The notes under the pieces are model-generated. The model did no database searches and was not told the DNA's origin. It saw only the letters and a list, made by a program, of their open reading frames with translations. A stretch of 64,000 bases of DNA from Gymnothorax reevesii. Taxonomy: Eukaryota > Chordata > Actinopteri > Anguilliformes > Muraenidae. Shown here piece after piece: positions 12,581-62,426 of the stretch (positions are counted from its first letter, which is position 1; every line of letters begins with the position of its first letter). Both the position numbers and the translations under genes were made by a program. Location of the stretch: positions 29,294,719-29,358,718 of the forward strand of contig CM056577.1 in NCBI GenBank assembly GCA_029721435.1. The letters run 5' to 3'.

Positions 12581-14576
12581 TTAGGGGGACCAGCTGGTGG
12601 CTCAGAAGAAACAAAGGAACCTGAGATACAGCTTATTACTGAAGTCCCCCCACCTGCTCAATTCACACACCTCAGCCTCAGATGGAAACCCAAGCTGCTT
12701 CGCATGCACTGAAAATACACACAGCCAGCAACCTGCCCTTTTCAAAAAATAGCGTGGGGGGGGGGTTCGAGCACTTCTTGTGGTGAATGCAGTTCCCATA
12801 TTCGTAGAGCGTCACACAAACGCACAACAATCTGCAAGTGAAACCAGCAAAGGCTCACTTTCACCAGTTCCTTCAGTACACTCTCTCACGCTCGCTCTCG
12901 ATCGCCCGCACCAACAGCACACGTGTATCATCAATCATCGTAGAGACGGCAAAATTAAAACGAACGTGGGGATTTGAAACTGCAACCACAACGTGAGCAT
13001 CAATCCTAACCCCAGGCCGATTATTGATTTTGTGCAGGAGAATAACTGCCTGGTGTCTTGAAGGGTCAATAACCCACTTCTTTCTGGAGCAACAAGGAAA
13101 ACCTGCCAAATTCTCTGGTACTCGGGAGGGGGAAGTGACCGACGCCATATACATCCCCACCCAAACCCAGCCTTTTCAGAGGGCGGGGGTAGGGTGGAGA
13201 GGGTAGGGAGGGGCACTTTACAGGAGGCAGGTGGACAGCAGGGGGCAATAATGCAGGAGAACAGAGCCAGTCTGCAGCCGTACGGCCAGACTGACACTAG
13301 CACTAGGCCGTAGGGCCTGGTTATTTATGGGCATTTATGCCACGCTGTACTTGATACTGTCAGAGACAGATGTGACTTTACATGGGACCAGCCCCAGCAC
13401 AGCACACGCTCACCAGCCTCCCTCTGCAGAAGGCCCACTCTAGAGATTTCTTTCCCATTGGAGCATTTTTATCAATTTTTTTAGCTACATTCATTTGATT
13501 ATTGGAGGGCGTGCTAATTTACGTTTCTCTGGAAAGCGTATTTTAGTTGGGACACTGCAAAAACATACATAAAAAGCGGAGCAAAATAAATACACAAATA
13601 AATAAATACAACGTGCTTATTATGCAAGGTCCTCCCCCAGAGAAACAGGAAGCTGGGATGGAATCGTACACCGAGACGTACACCGAGAGCGTTCACGACA
13701 CGTTTCCAAAGTGAAATTCCAGGGATCAAACAAGTCCTGTCCTGTTTTACATGCACCGGAGCACTCAATCTGCTGATTTCAGCCATTAGGTACATCTCCT
13801 GGCTGAAGGCCTGTTCTAATGAGCAGATCCAGCTGGTTAGGACAAAATACTGGGGAGGACTTTTATCATGAACCTGGAAGATCCACCAGCGGTTCATGTC
13901 CATACTAATGGAGGGAAAAATCCCTTGGAGCCGCAAAGATCGAGCAGCACTCATCCTAAAAGCCCGTTTCAGAGCGGCGGAAGCCCCTGTTCAGACCAAT
14001 AAGGGACAGTGCAGGAGAGAGACGCAAACTGAGAGGAACGAGTACAAAGCCATAATCTGTCCTCTCCAAAGAGCAAAGGCACAGGTTTATGACGCACACA
14101 CCTCTACAGACGGTCACCTTCATTTCATCGCACAGCATGCATTTGCAGCTCACACAAGATAGGGGAAAAAAAAATTATTTTATATATATATATATAAAAT
14201 TAGCTGGTTTACCCCCCACTCAACCCCCACAGCACCCAATCCACCAGTGCACTTATCGTGCCATTATAAGCTGCACGCACCCAGTTGAAAACTGCAATCA
14301 TAAATATCAGGACCTGTTCTACTCCACTGTCATCCATTCTTCCCCAGACCTGATCAGCTCGGCACAGGAGCGTGTTTGACGCATACTGCTCTACTCACCG
14401 AACCCCAACCTCACCCCGACTGGCGGATTTACTCTGTGCCCAGTGTCCTCTCTTTTCACCAGCTGGGCAAAACATATGGCAGTATGTGTTGCTGTAATGC
14501 GGGAAAGAACGCAGTGAACCAATCACAGAGGCTTCCTGGCCAAGAGAACCCCAGCTTTAGAATGAGAGAGTAAAGC

Positions 14577-14592
14577 GTGTGTGTGTGTGTAC
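14577..14592. repeat. (GT)n microsatellite
   Basis: Short GT array within a longer GT-biased stretch to about 14720. Confidence 0.7.
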
Positions 14593-15873
14593 CTATGTGT
14601 GTGTGCACAGTGTATAAGAGTGTACATGACTAATTGTGCACGGGCATGCATGAAATGTATACATGCATATAACATGTGCATAAACATGCAAGTGGGTGTG
14701 TGCGTGTCTGAATGTGTGACATAAAGATAAGCTGAGCAGCAGATGGGCCATCCATGAGCCACTGCCGCTCACCTGAAGCAGGCGCCATCTCTGGACAACC
14801 GCTGTTATAAAGGGGGGGTTTGGGGGTCACTGACAGGAACAGCAACAGGAAACAGCTCATCGGACCCTGTGGTCCCCTTATGACCGCCAGTCCAACTTTA
14901 CTGCAAAATAACCACATAATCACTGAGAAATGCACCACACCGGGCCACCATCGCCTGCTGTCTCATAAGGCATTGCAAAAACACGGGACCAAAAATAACA
15001 CCGCACGCAACTCCTGAAATTAAGGCCTCAGCGCAGTGACGATGGAAGCTAAGGTAAATATTAGCACTAGCAGCCCGCAGCTGCGGTTAGGATGTAAACA
15101 ACAGAGTCCTTAAAAGCGCGATAATTAGTCATTACGCAGTCTTGACTACTTCAGTCCGGTCACCAAAACATGAACCAAAAAAATCCTTTACAAACTATAT
15201 TCCACGATCAGATACGCAAGGTGCGCGATGATTGGATTGGTGTGTACAATGGTGCATTCAAACAGCAACATTTTCCAACAGCCAAACATTACCACCAACG
15301 CTCATCAGTTGGAACATGGGACCAACAGGGCTATGGCAGGTTCTAGTAAAATAAAAAAGTTGCAGGAGACCTCCCGATCTCCATGGCAGTACCTGATATC
15401 AGCCACTGAAAAAGGCGCACCTGTGGTAAGAAAGACGCTAAACCTGCCAGGTGAAAGTGAGCAGGTGTCCAAAATCGCAAATCTTAAAGAATCTGCGGGG
15501 AGGGATTTCTTGTTTTTGGGAGTAAAATCAGTGTTGCCTGCCGTCGGTGAAACAGGATGCGTCAGTCACGGCGGAAAAACAGGTTTACCGAGAGACTGAG
15601 CCTGTAATGAGCAGCTGGATTAGGGGAGTTTCGCCGCGCCCAAGGGGGAATCCGCAATCCGCAACTCAGCAATGACAGGGTGCCGCAGCGCTCCCGTTAC
15701 GAGCACTTCCTCCTGATAAATAGACGCATCAACCAGGAAAATAACACATAAGCAAATCTAACAACAGGAATGCGTGTTTACCAAAGTTTCCCCAACTCAC
15801 AACGTCAGCTCCTCAGAGAGTAAACATGAGTGAAGAGGCAGGCGTGCTGAGGATTTCACAGGTGAAGAGTAAA

Positions 15874-16011
15874 GCTGCTTTCACACCGGGCGCCAAACGA
15901 ATTTTTCGCGCGACAGATTCCCTTCAAAGCGTTTTGCTTGTGTTCTTTGCTTTGACTTTGAATGTAATGTGTCGTGCGAAAAATTCGTTTCGCGTCCGGT
16001 GTGAAGGCGGC
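15874..16011. mobile_element. Short hairpin MITE, copy 1, TAA duplication
   Basis: Inverted ends: AGCTGCTTTCACACCGG on the left against CCGGTGTGAAGGCGGCT on the right, with GAATTTTTCGCGCGACAGAT matched by GTCGTGCGAAAAATTC inside. Both sides carry TAA, the duplication expected for PIF/Harbinger-type elements. Other members are at 58461-59372 and 60634-60791. Confidence 0.75.
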
Positions 16012-17639
16012 TTAAACACGAGGGGGAATGGAGGACAAGTGGGCCTCTTTTTCACAAAATTCCACAGGACTACGGAGAAGACAGGGCTAGTATATTGTAA
16101 GTGTTAAGACCAGAAAAATAACTCCACAGTCCGGTCGCCTGCGACAGCATGGGTGTAGCCCCCGAAAGCCCGCTTCTCCAGTCTGAAAGTACTGCGTCCA
16201 CAATGAAATCTCTATGTTTCAGGACAGATTTTCGCATTATTCGGCCAAGACTGTACCCATGGCAACCAAAACCGATAGGTGTCACAACTTAAGCATGACA
16301 CGTCCGTACCAAATATGAAAGTAATCAGCCAAAAATTACAGCCTGTGCAGCATCCACAACGAAGTGTCTACGGACGCGGACCCTGCAGCATAGACGACAA
16401 GCACGAATCCTTCGTAACTGCCCGACTTCATCCGGGGGCTACAATTAGTGGGACCACAGATATCAGATATAGGCCCGTTGTACAGAGATGGCGCAATACA
16501 GAGAAACACTGCACGTGTGTTTGACCGTACCACCACACCCCACACCCTACCGACAGCTGCTCAGCTCCCGCCCCAGGACAGGCATGCTGAGCAGCTGGTT
16601 AAAAACCCATAAATAACCCCCCCACAACCACCATGCACCCCCTCCCTCCCTGGCTCCATCCCAGAAACCGCATCCAGGATATCCCACACCCAGAATGGGC
16701 AACAAGCGTAGCCCCCCTGGGGCCGTTGGGGTGAAGGGAAGTTTAAGAAACCGTCTCCCCTTTCACTGCCTCGTCCCGTCCTCACCTGGGGCACCACACA
16801 TACGACACAATGACAACTTCCCTTTCCCATTCAGACCAGCTAATTGCACCAGCCTCCTGCCTCACCGGTAGCCCTACAACAAGTGTCCGTTTTTCAAAGG
16901 CTCGTGTGCTGCAACGTTGCACTCCAACAAGTCAAAGAAGGGGGGACTGCGAGACTTACATGGTTGGTCGTAGTTCTTTTCTAAGGTTTGCGTGCATGCT
17001 AAGCGGCAAGGGGTGAGACAGCCCTATCCTCACCAATACGATTTTAATACGGAGTATTAGTTAGCCATCCTAGATAGGCACTGGTAACTGGCAGTCAACC
17101 CACCATTCAGAAGTTGTTACCCAACTACTGATGGCCCAACATCAACTTATTCAAACAAGGCTTAGGCACCTACATAGCGATGCCCCTGGAGTTTGTCGGA
17201 GGTCAGTTTCAGTAGCCGTCACGCCCTCCTGCAGGTGTAATCTCCACTCATTAATAAAAAACAAAGTGAGCAAACGCCTTGTCTGAAGCAAAATGTAATT
17301 CTATACCTCAGGAGCACAACTAATTAGCCTGCTTTCCATTCCAGCCAGTCTGTTACTTCAGCGCTCTACTGTGCTCTGCTCTCGATGTTAAAACATTTTC
17401 CCCCGCTAACTAAAAAAGTCTTACAAGAGAACTTATGAAGAAGCACCAACACTGAACATTAGCACCCTCCTAAATTTTCCTTCAAAATTAACGAAGAGCC
17501 CTATACTAGGAGGTGGCATCTCCCCTCGGCCTCACGTCATCAACTTCGGATTGGCAAAAGGAGCCGCGTCAGGTCACGATTAAAGTGCACACCGCGTTTT
17601 GGGGAAAAATGTTGAACGGTATTGAAGTTATGCTTCGGA

Positions 17640-17700
17640 AACGACACAAAATGCTCACTGACTGACGGACGGACGGACAGACAGACAGAGACAGCCACAC
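17640..17700. repeat. (GGAC)n/(AGAC)n tract in a dispersed repeat
   Basis: GACGGACGGACGGACAGACAGACAG-type tandem tetramers. The surrounding 17540-17800 has the same style as the repeats at 4561 and 39780. Confidence 0.6.
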
Positions 17701-19016
17701 CTGTGGCTATATTCCCCCGCATTACATGCCGGGGGGATTGCAAGGCTGCTTATGCAGTGGACACCTCAGACGATATCAGTGTTCATAGAGGACTACATCC
17801 AATTAGCTTACCATACTAAATATGGATTTAATGTATTGTTAAGCAGAGAGGCAGGTGGAGTCGCACCACAGGTGGAGGTAATGCATATTTAAACAGAAGT
17901 GGCAGCACAGAAGGTGCCTCGGGCGTTTTATCAGGCCCCAGCGTGGAGCCCAACTCGCCATCTGTACCCGAAGGAGTGAACGAACGACCCCACCTTCACC
18001 CCGCCCGCTGCATCGCCATATGACCGCCATCAGCTGCTTAACAACTACGGACTGCCAACCGCCCCGCTAGTCGATGCAATTCCACTCAACCGCAAGGTCA
18101 CGGCAAGTGTACAAACAGGTCAGTGTTTAAGAACACACTGACCTCTTTCTGCAGAATGCAAATAACGCCAATTTCTCCTGTTGTGCATGAGCCTATTTAG
18201 GCTTTATAACTCAGTATTTGTGTAACAGAGACTGGAAAATTATTCCAGTAAAGCAAGACATTTGGAAATTCCATTGAAAAATTATTTAGGAATAAAATTT
18301 CAGAATTTCCGGACGCTGGCGTCTATATTTGTGCAAAGGGGTTGATCAAGGAACCTGTTTGGAAATTTTTGCTTCTATAATTCTGTCTTTTTTACACCAC
18401 AACTGTACAAGAAAAAAATTCAGCCCTCAAGAAATAAGATCATAACTGTGCAATTAGAATGTTCTAGCTTCACAGTCGCGCATAAAATAATTACAGGTGA
18501 TGAAAACCAATCAATTTCAAAGTTTCAAAAAACCTCTTCAGCCAGCTCTTCAGAGGATTCATGTCAAGCCTGTTACATCTCAACTCTGAACTCAATCCCT
18601 GCTCTGGATCTGTATTACAAGAGCACACTGGCACTGCATTATTCATTGCACCACAGCGATAAACTACTTTACACTGAACAGACTGTGTTGCGAGTACCAG
18701 TTTATGTGGCTGTGAGCCAAAATGTACTCCAACACTTCACAAACACTGCTTAAGACAGTTTGGTGATAGCTCCAGGCTCCTGTGCTAGAAGATGTCGGAT
18801 GAAATGAAAACGGGTGCATGCTTGGTCCGACCTGGGCTACCAATCTGAACAGTCCACAATCCCTCAAACGGAGGCAACACCCTCAATTAAAAAATGTTGG
18901 AACTCTAGAATACCTCTGGTTGGGCAAATGCTAGCTGGAGATATCCATGGATTGAGAATTTAGTTACCAGCGAAGTAAACCAATGCGAGCAGTGGCAACT
19001 GCTGAACAGGCAAGTC

Positions 19017-19036
19017 GGGGGGGGGGGGGGGGGGGA
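19017..19036. repeat. Poly-G run
   Basis: About 20 consecutive G. Prone to assembly length error. Confidence 0.8.
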
Positions 19037-21629
19037 ATATCCCTAAAAGCTGATGATTAGTCCTGAACTGTTTTCAATCTCCCCCCTTGATTAATGATGC
19101 ATTAACTTTGCGAACATTCAGCTCTGCCAGATGTAACCAATTCTCTTTGGTTCGGAAAGACCAGAAATAAACTCCTTCATTTGGACGTGAAATTATGTGC
19201 ACTGCAACCTTGTTTTCTTAGTTTGCATTTAAATATTCATGAACCTCAGTTGTGATAGGCCGTTTTGCAGGTTGTGGCAAAAGTGATTGCAGGGGATTCA
19301 CCGTGGTTCTTCTTTCTCACACAAAGGGTCTCCAAAATTTATCATTTGATTCATCAACTGCCTTAACACAGTACTAAAAAGGAAACTGTGCATGTAACTG
19401 CCAATGGATTATTTGTAACATTAGAAAATGAGTTTATCGAGGAAAATTATTGAAAAGGATCAAGACTAATCTGTCTGAAGGGCTTTTAGGACCCCCCCCT
19501 TTTTTTTTCTGTTCAGCTCCCGCCACTGCCAAGCAGTCAAGCTTAAAAATAACCGACAATTCAAAAATTCCTGGCACAAAGTGAATGAACAGTGGGCGGG
19601 GTTCTGACAAACTGCAGCCATTCAGGTCAGCCCTGAAAAAAAAAAAAAAAAAGATCACTCACTTCGGCAGTAAATAAAGGTATTATATAAAGAGAAATAA
19701 AAGGCTAAAGATGAGATACCTGCTCCATAATGTTAAGAATTATAACAAACAAAAGAATAAAAATCAGCCAGGTTTGCGAGCGAAAGGTGAGAGAATTCAG
19801 AGTAACAGAGAGGGAACCGCATCCGAGTGTCTTGCATGACATTAGCAGTTCAGTTCACACATAATTCTCTAAAAATAAACTCAACAAATGGATGCATGCG
19901 AGGGCCCCGTCGCCGTCTCCACATGCCCGCTTCTCCCAGTGTTCCGCTTCATCTTCCAACGGGCCGCGGGAATGCCCACGAAATCCGGCGAGAGCCGGTG
20001 GCGATCAAGGGCGTCCTTTATTCCCCCACCATATCTACAGCTTATATTTAATTAAACCAAATCCTGCAGGCCCAGAAGAAGGCCTCCTGAGGACTGCGCT
20101 GGCAAGAGTCCGTGCCAAAATGAGCATTTTCACTATAGCGGGAGGGGACTTAGAGAGCTTCCAAAGAATATCTACTTCATCTGGAGTTTGCTTACAGATG
20201 GGGCGATTCGCTTCATGAGAAAGTGTCAACTTACAGTCAGTACATAGTGACAGATCCACTGCTTATAAATTCTGCAAAAATATTAGATTACACAAGTACA
20301 AACAAGCGGAGTGAGATGACGGAGAGGATAACTTGTCAGCCAAATTGTCGACTCCAGAGCCAAATGTGTCCCTACTGGCGAGGAAGAGAAATGATGACAT
20401 AACAAAAATGAGAACACAACACAAGACAGACCAATCAAGTATACACCCTGACAGCACTAATTTTTTTTTTTAATGCCGTGAGCTGCAGATTATTCATACA
20501 GCAAAGGCGCTGTTCCAGAGTGTGGAGGGTCCCAAGAGAGCTACATTATCTGCACTTTGTCAATGCCGACAATTATATTGTACACTGACAACATGGAACC
20601 TGTTTCACATAGCAAGATAACTAGGTAAGCAGGATAACTGCAGTGCTTGATGCCCAGAATAAACTGTGATGTATAAAAACTGAAATAATGCGATGTCACT
20701 TTATGCTGCAGGAAAAGCTTCCAGATTTCACTCAGCTTTGTTTATCCAGGAAACTCTTCAATCCATGCTTCATGAAACAAGTCCAGGGACTTTTCAGACA
20801 TTAACTGCAAATATCAGTTTTTCAGAGGGAAACCTATCAGGCCAGAGCAAAATACAAGTCGACAAGGATTCCATTAGCCGCAGGACAACAAAATCTGCGC
20901 TCGCCAGCGTCCCCACTGGCTAGTGAAGCTCCTAACATCAACTTGCCCAAGCTGCTCGGGAAGTAGTTCCCTACTGCAGGTGACACACAGTAAAGACCAT
21001 ACAGAGGTTTAGGAGGAAAGCACCACCTTGATTCAGCACTCTCACCTGAATGAATAGAGCTGATTTCAACAGTATAATCAAATCAATGTCATGTCCATTG
21101 AACTTTTTACAGCGCATCACCACCAAGGCGAATTTCAGACTTGAAAAGCACCTGTGTCAGCACAAGTTGGCTCCATACTCCCCCCCCCCAATGCAGAGTA
21201 TCAGGGGTCACTTCTGTCCCTGGTTCCTCCATTGGAATACTGCTATAGAGCTTACAACAGTACTACTGAGCTGGGGGAAAAGAAGCTGACAGCAAAATAT
21301 TAGTCTCCACGTGTATCCCATTCCCAGCAGAAACACAGAAAGCAATACAGCTTTCCTCCTGGGGCATAAACCAGCTCCCATTACATTGGCATTCTGCATA
21401 TGCCCTTACCCTGGGTGATGTAAATCACACACAGCAAAGAGGCACTCTGACAGATCTTCAAAAAATAAAAATCCCACCTTGGTTTTCTAGTACGTCACAG
21501 CTAAACTAACAATCAGAACAGCAAAAGTCCACATAATGTGGAGGATCCATATTCTGGCCAACCAGGTGTCCCAAGACAACCACTGTTTACATGTATTGTA
21601 TTGAAATCTGGAGGAAAAATGTATATTCC

Positions 21630-22078
21630 TTTTATTTTTTTACCCTTATTTAACCAGGGAAGTCCTGTTGAGATTGAAATATCTTTTTCAAGGGAGCCCT
21701 AGATATTGATGTGGGGAGGGAGAGGGCAATTTGCATAGCTCATTAGATCAGGGGATGATTAGATGATAGGTTGTAAGAGCCAGGTTGGGACTTTAGTCAT
21801 GACACCAGGGAACCCCCTGCTCTAAATCGATGAGTGTCATAGGATCTTGAATGACCACAGAGTCTCAGGACGGTTTAAAGTCTCATCCGAAAGACGATGT
21901 CCCCTTCAGTGCAGTGTCTCCATCTCCGCTCTGGGGCATTGGGAGATTATTCTACCAGAAGGAAGATCGCAACCTACTGACCCACCAACACTTCTTCCAG
22001 CAGCAACTTTTTTCCTAGGTGGTCTCCCATCCAAGTACTAACCAAGCCCACACCTGCTTATCTTCAACCACGCAGCTG
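21630..22078 (-). mobile_element. 5S-rRNA-derived SINE (SINE3 type)
   Basis: On the minus strand the element opens with the 3' half of 5S rRNA, including its internal promoter region: AGATAAGCAGG..., then GGTTAGTACTTGGATGGGAG, with the ACC that follows it. It continues through a non-5S body and ends in CCCTGGTTAAATAAGGG, a tail that SINE3-type elements share with a LINE. It is a SINE, not a 5S gene, because only part of the 5S sequence is present. It lies about 260 bases downstream of scrib exon 1 in its first intron. Confidence 0.85.
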
Positions 22079-22239
22079 GAGCAAATCGAATGGTAGTATG
22101 GCTGCTATTATTATTATTTTATTTTTTATTTTTTTAAAGATGGGACTTGAAGGGTGGGGGCAAGGAACACTTCTTCCAGACCAAAAGTTTACATTTCCAG
22201 TCATCATAGCTATGGTGATGCATGCCATCCGTGACTTCA

Positions 22240-22518
<279 letters not shown>

Positions 22519-23699
22519 CTAGATAATCAGCATCGGACGGTACAAAAAAGGGGGGAGGGAGGTGATGAGTCGATGAAAATGGAGGGGAATGATCCGGGAG
22601 GGGGACCTGATGATTGCAGTTATCCAAAAATCCGATCCGATGTACAGAACGACGAGACGAAAAACGGTGATTTATTCCTCAGGCATCGCAGAATCCGATT
22701 CCGGTTTCAGTGTTTTAGTAACCTACAGTACATCCAGAGAGTAGGATCCCGGAGCAGCAACCCGAAGGGGGAGAGTCAAGATTAAAAATAACGGGAAAGT
22801 AACGAAAAATATCCGATACTGGCGAAATTGTACATTCAAAGGATGGTCCTGTAAAAATACTGATAAAAATGCTAGTAAACGCTTACGTTATTTTTTTTTA
22901 CGTAATCAATTTGGCCACAATTAATTCCTAAACCGTTACATCACAAAGAATCTTGTGTTGAACCTTCAATCTAGCTTGCGTTCTCTTGTTTTCTACCAGT
23001 ACATACTGAGGCTCGCTGATTAAACAGCCAACGATCCAGAAAACCCCTTTCTTGCGTCCACTCGGCGTTTGCAGAATGTTTCTGTTAAGTTGGCCACCTT
23101 CGTTAGCTCTTCTGACAAGGATACAATGTCGCATTCATCATAAATCCCATTCAGATCCAGAGTGTGGCTCTGTTAGCGAGCTAGCAACAGCCTATGGCCA
23201 CAGCGATCCATCGCATCAGTAGCAGAAAGCAACGCCTCTCAGAAATTGTTGACTGGATGGATCGAACGTTTCTCGGTCTGTTACCGTGTCCTCAGTCTTC
23301 GGTACTGTAGTAAAAAAAATTGTCGGACGATACATGCACATTAAAATGAGGAGTCCCAATTTGCTCGTGAATGGAACCAGCGCGCAACACTGCTTCCCAG
23401 CCAGCAACCTAGGAAGAAAACAGCAACAGGGTTCGCTTCTTCTTCGCTACTTGCTTGCACCACACCGGCGAAGGGGGGTTACGCAGAAAAGGAATAACCG
23501 GCTTTGTGGATCTAGGTGCAAGATTCAGCCAGGATGAACTCCGGGCCAATAATGCGACGTGACAGCCTCCGGAGGTGGCCTGTGCTCAGATACACCAGCT
23601 ACTGGTCGCCTGCTGCAACCACGACTCCGACAAGTTATGATGCTGCGTTGCAAGTCATGGGGAGTCCCTCTGATAAGCGTCCCTCGTTAGGCACCAGGA

Positions 23700-23830
23700 C
23701 AGTGCATCTTCTCATTGGAACCAATTGCCAGTTACTGTTTCTCACCCCAAGCGCTGTCTCGTTCACAGCTCCGCCTCGCTGTTGAGAGATTGGCTCATTG
23801 CCCCTCCCCCGCCCATTTATTTCAGTTTAA
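23700..23830 (-). promoter_or_regulatory. scrib: Candidate scrib promoter (GC box and CCAAT boxes)
   Basis: Read on the minus strand there is a GGGCGGGGGAGGGG GC box (23814-23801), a CCAAT box (23793-23789) and another CCAAT (23718-23714), with no TATA box, in a CpG-containing stretch about 1.2 kb upstream of the scrib ATG. This is inference from motif clustering. It would imply either a long 5'UTR or an unseen noncoding first exon. Confidence 0.35.
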
Positions 23831-24969
23831 CAGGTGCGCATAGGGACCTCTGGTGGCTCGGAGGTCTATTAGAGAAATAACAAAAGCCGATTTTATACTG
23901 CCATCTATCGCATTAGAAGATCAACCACGATGAAACAAAATCCAAGAATCGTAAAATTATATTCTTCTTTAGGCTGGTAACCAGGCTTTCTGCACTCTGC
24001 TGAAAACTGCCATTCACTGGGGCTGGATACCAGGCTAATACTTCATAACAGATATAAAATTATTTAAATTGTTAGATCAAGCCGTTGTTACTCCTGGATA
24101 AGCGAAGCGCATGATATTTTTTTTGACACAGCAGCCAACCTTAATAATGAAAAAGCAGTGAAATGTAGTCACATGCCACTTCGAACCTTGAGTGGAAACC
24201 GCAGAAAAACTTGACAAAATGTGGTTCCACCAACTGGCTAACAGTGATAATTGGCAGCCTACTCCCTTTAGCTTGCCTCATAATGGACGATGCCAATGGA
24301 AGGCTCCAGACACCGGGATAAGCTATAACTGAACATTTTTAAAGTATATCAAAACGTTACAATAAAAAAAACAAAAACAAAAAAAAAAGTGGGCAGACCA
24401 CTGAAGAGCTGGCAATCAGGTTTCTGAAAGGTATTGAGTCCTGACGGGTGCTTCAGTTTATAACGGTTTTTAATCAGTTGCATGGTATGGAGATTAAACA
24501 ATAGGTTTCTGGTAACTTAAGTGGTAGTAGAGTGTTTCTGGCGCAAATCAAGAAAAACAATAAAGAAAAAACAATTCAAGTAACATCACAGCAGCTTGTT
24601 CAGTTATATTAGGAGGCTTTAAACAATGCAGCAAAAGTAAACTTTCAATTTCTAGATGCAACAATTCATGGTTGCACAGAAAACAAGCGACTACCAAGCT
24701 TTAAGAAGCAGTACTGACAGAATACAAAAAACACAACAGAAGTAGCGATGGTCTCAAATTTTGTGTCATCATAAATTTAGTTGTGAACACATGAAAACAT
24801 ACCAGTTTCCATCTGCAGCCCTTTAAAAATGTCCAGGTATAAACTGTATGGAGTTCACCAAAGTGCAATTTTGTGTGTCTAAAAATACCAAAAACCAACA
24901 TCAAATAACTGCAAAAATTGTAATCCTAAACTACCAAACCTAACAAAAACTATTCAGTCTTAATATACC

Positions 24970-25145
24970 CAGAGGCAGCGGTGTAAAATCCAGGGGTCAG
25001 AAAGTAAAAGTCCGGCAGTTTTTCTCCTCCCACAGAATGAGCTTATCACTCTTATTGGCTCTACCTCCTGTCCGAAGTAAATCCAGGTAGTTGGAATAAA
25101 ATTCTGGGGAGGATTTTTACTTTGAGCCCGGACTTTACACCTCTG
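24970..25145. mobile_element. hAT-like MITE
   Basis: Imperfect inverted ends: CAGAGGCAGCGGTGTAAA on the left and TTTACACCTCTG on the right. A clear 8-bp duplication was not found. A degraded relative of its interior (GGACAAAATACTGGGGAGGA) is visible at about 13840. Confidence 0.55.
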
Positions 25146-25306
25146 CCCAGGAGACGAGTGGAGCTGGAGCATGAAATTGCCAAAACTTAAAGAACACAAA
25201 GATATTAAAATCAGGTGCCTATCCAAGTCTTGGAAATCAAACCTTACCAACTAAAAATGATGAAAAAAACAGTTGAAGACAAACCAATGGTTCATTATTT
25301 GAAGAA

Positions 25307-25312
25307 TTTATT
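25307..25312 (-). terminator. puf60: puf60 polyadenylation signal
   Basis: AATAAA on the minus strand (TTTATT on plus), 495 bases downstream of the puf60 stop codon, which predicts a 3'UTR of about 500 bases ending near 25290. Chosen as the first canonical hexamer on the transcribed strand at a plausible distance. Confidence 0.6.
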
Positions 25313-25806
25313 GTTCCGGGCAACTTAATCCAACAGCTCTATAACAAGTTGCAGCAGTCCTTTAAGAGCTAACCTTGGGAGTCAAGGAGAAAAATATTGT
25401 GGGGTTACCAAATTGACCAAATTTCAAATGAGAAAAGGAAAAAAATAAAACAAATACAAAAAAAAAAACTAAAAAACCGCATATCCAGTCCTTCACAGTA
25501 GGCAACAGAATAAAAAAAAAATCCAGGAGCGACTACTAGTTTTTCCTTGCATCATCCCCCAATTGGGATCATTAATATTATTAATATCGACATCAATAAA
25601 AAAATAATTACAAGTTAAAAAGAGGCCAGCAACACTTGTAGCAGTGGTGGCAGCTGCATGGGAGGCGGTTCTCAAACAGCAGCTTCCCAGCTAACAAAAC
25701 ATTCTCACTATGTTACTGGAACATTCTGCCAATGTTAAGAGTGCTGCCGCTACACCTCGGCAACACTGCGGGAACGTTTCGCTGTTAGCCGGGGCTGGCG
25801 GACAGT

Positions 25807-61193
<35,387 letters not shown>

Positions 61194-61199
61194 GAAGCA

Positions 61200-61300
61200 C
61201 ACTGTCTCATGCACAAGGCCACACCGATGAAGACTGCGAAGTATCGCGAGATTTTTCTCGTTACCCAAAAACTTGCCATTCATGCTCGCGAGAAAAGTCG
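61200..61300 (-). promoter_or_regulatory. puf60: puf60 core promoter candidate with two TCTCGCGAGA-like sites
   Basis: TATCGCGAGA (61242-61251) and GCTCGCGAGA (61284-61293) each match the palindromic TCTCGCGAGA element at 9 of 10 positions. That element drives TATA-less CpG promoters and is bound by BANP (and reported for Kaiso). They lie 49-101 bases upstream of the ATG, in CpG-rich sequence and with no TATA box. Confidence 0.55.
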
Positions 61301-62239
61301 ATCCAAGGGGGGGTGCTCCGTAGTCCCTCTAACGTTATTGTAATCATGATCATAATTATTTATATCTTGGAGATAAAGTCATTTTGCCGCGTTTGGATCA
61401 CCATTTCCCATCATTCAAAATTGCTTATAATTTGAAAAGTATTTCAAAATTTTCTCTCGTATTTAGAGCGTAGCAGCCACAAAATGGTATATGGGTTTGT
61501 CAAGCTATATTTGGGACAACCATCTCAAACAGCCTTAAAGATTGTGAGGTCATTTTAGGTCGCCTTCACAGAGGATTACAGCTAGGGCAAAGGCTACAGT
61601 TTGGGTTAGGTTAAGCATAGGCATAGTTTGATTAGGGTTCACGAAAGGCTGAACAGAATGAATCAAAGTGGATACATGACTCCTCACTGCTTTATAGTTT
61701 AAAAAATGTGTGTGTAAGATGTAAACCCTTCCATGCATGTAGGACATTACTGCATACAGTATAAGAGGAAGGATATCTCAAGGAGAACACCATGGTTAGC
61801 AAGAATGTCCACTGATGAGAGTTAGTTTTCTCCACAAAAAATTCGCTGACTTAGTCTAAGTTTGAGCAATCTTTTGGTCTTAATCCTGACTAGGGGTTGT
61901 ATTTCTTGTGCTGAAGAGTTTGCTTTGCATCAATAAGTTTAATTGTAATTCCTAGTTTGTTTGCTTACCTTTCGGTGCTGATATATGCACAATCTGCAAT
62001 TTACAAATTACTTCATGACTGAGCTGATTGATGCTCTATGAATTGTACCTTGTCTCATTTGTTGTGTAGCAGTTTAAATGGCCTTCTTCGGTGCACTTAT
62101 TGTTTATCATTTGGGTCTGCCAAAAAGATGTAATGTGATGTAAAGTTTTTTTTAAATCAAAATCTTTTTATTGATGTGATGTAAAGTTAATAAATTCCCT
62201 GCCACTGGGCCTTGTTGGGCCCTTGAACAAGACCCTTGA

Positions 62240-62384
62240 AGGACCAGTGTGTAATATTTGGCATGGTTTATTGGCAAAATCTGAATATACTACCTATTTG
62301 TTAATATGTGTATAATCGCTATAAAATGAAATTCGTTTGGTTTTCTTAGCCTTATAATTATGCGTCCCTAAAGCAAAGCCCTTG

Positions 62385-62426
<42 letters not shown>

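Noticed and set aside
12935..13954. Minus-strand frames of 122 and 146 codons
   Set aside because: No similarity to Scribble or any family I know; low-complexity translation.
22010..22078. A 5S rRNA gene
   Set aside because: Only the 3' part of 5S is present and it continues into a SINE3-type body and tail.
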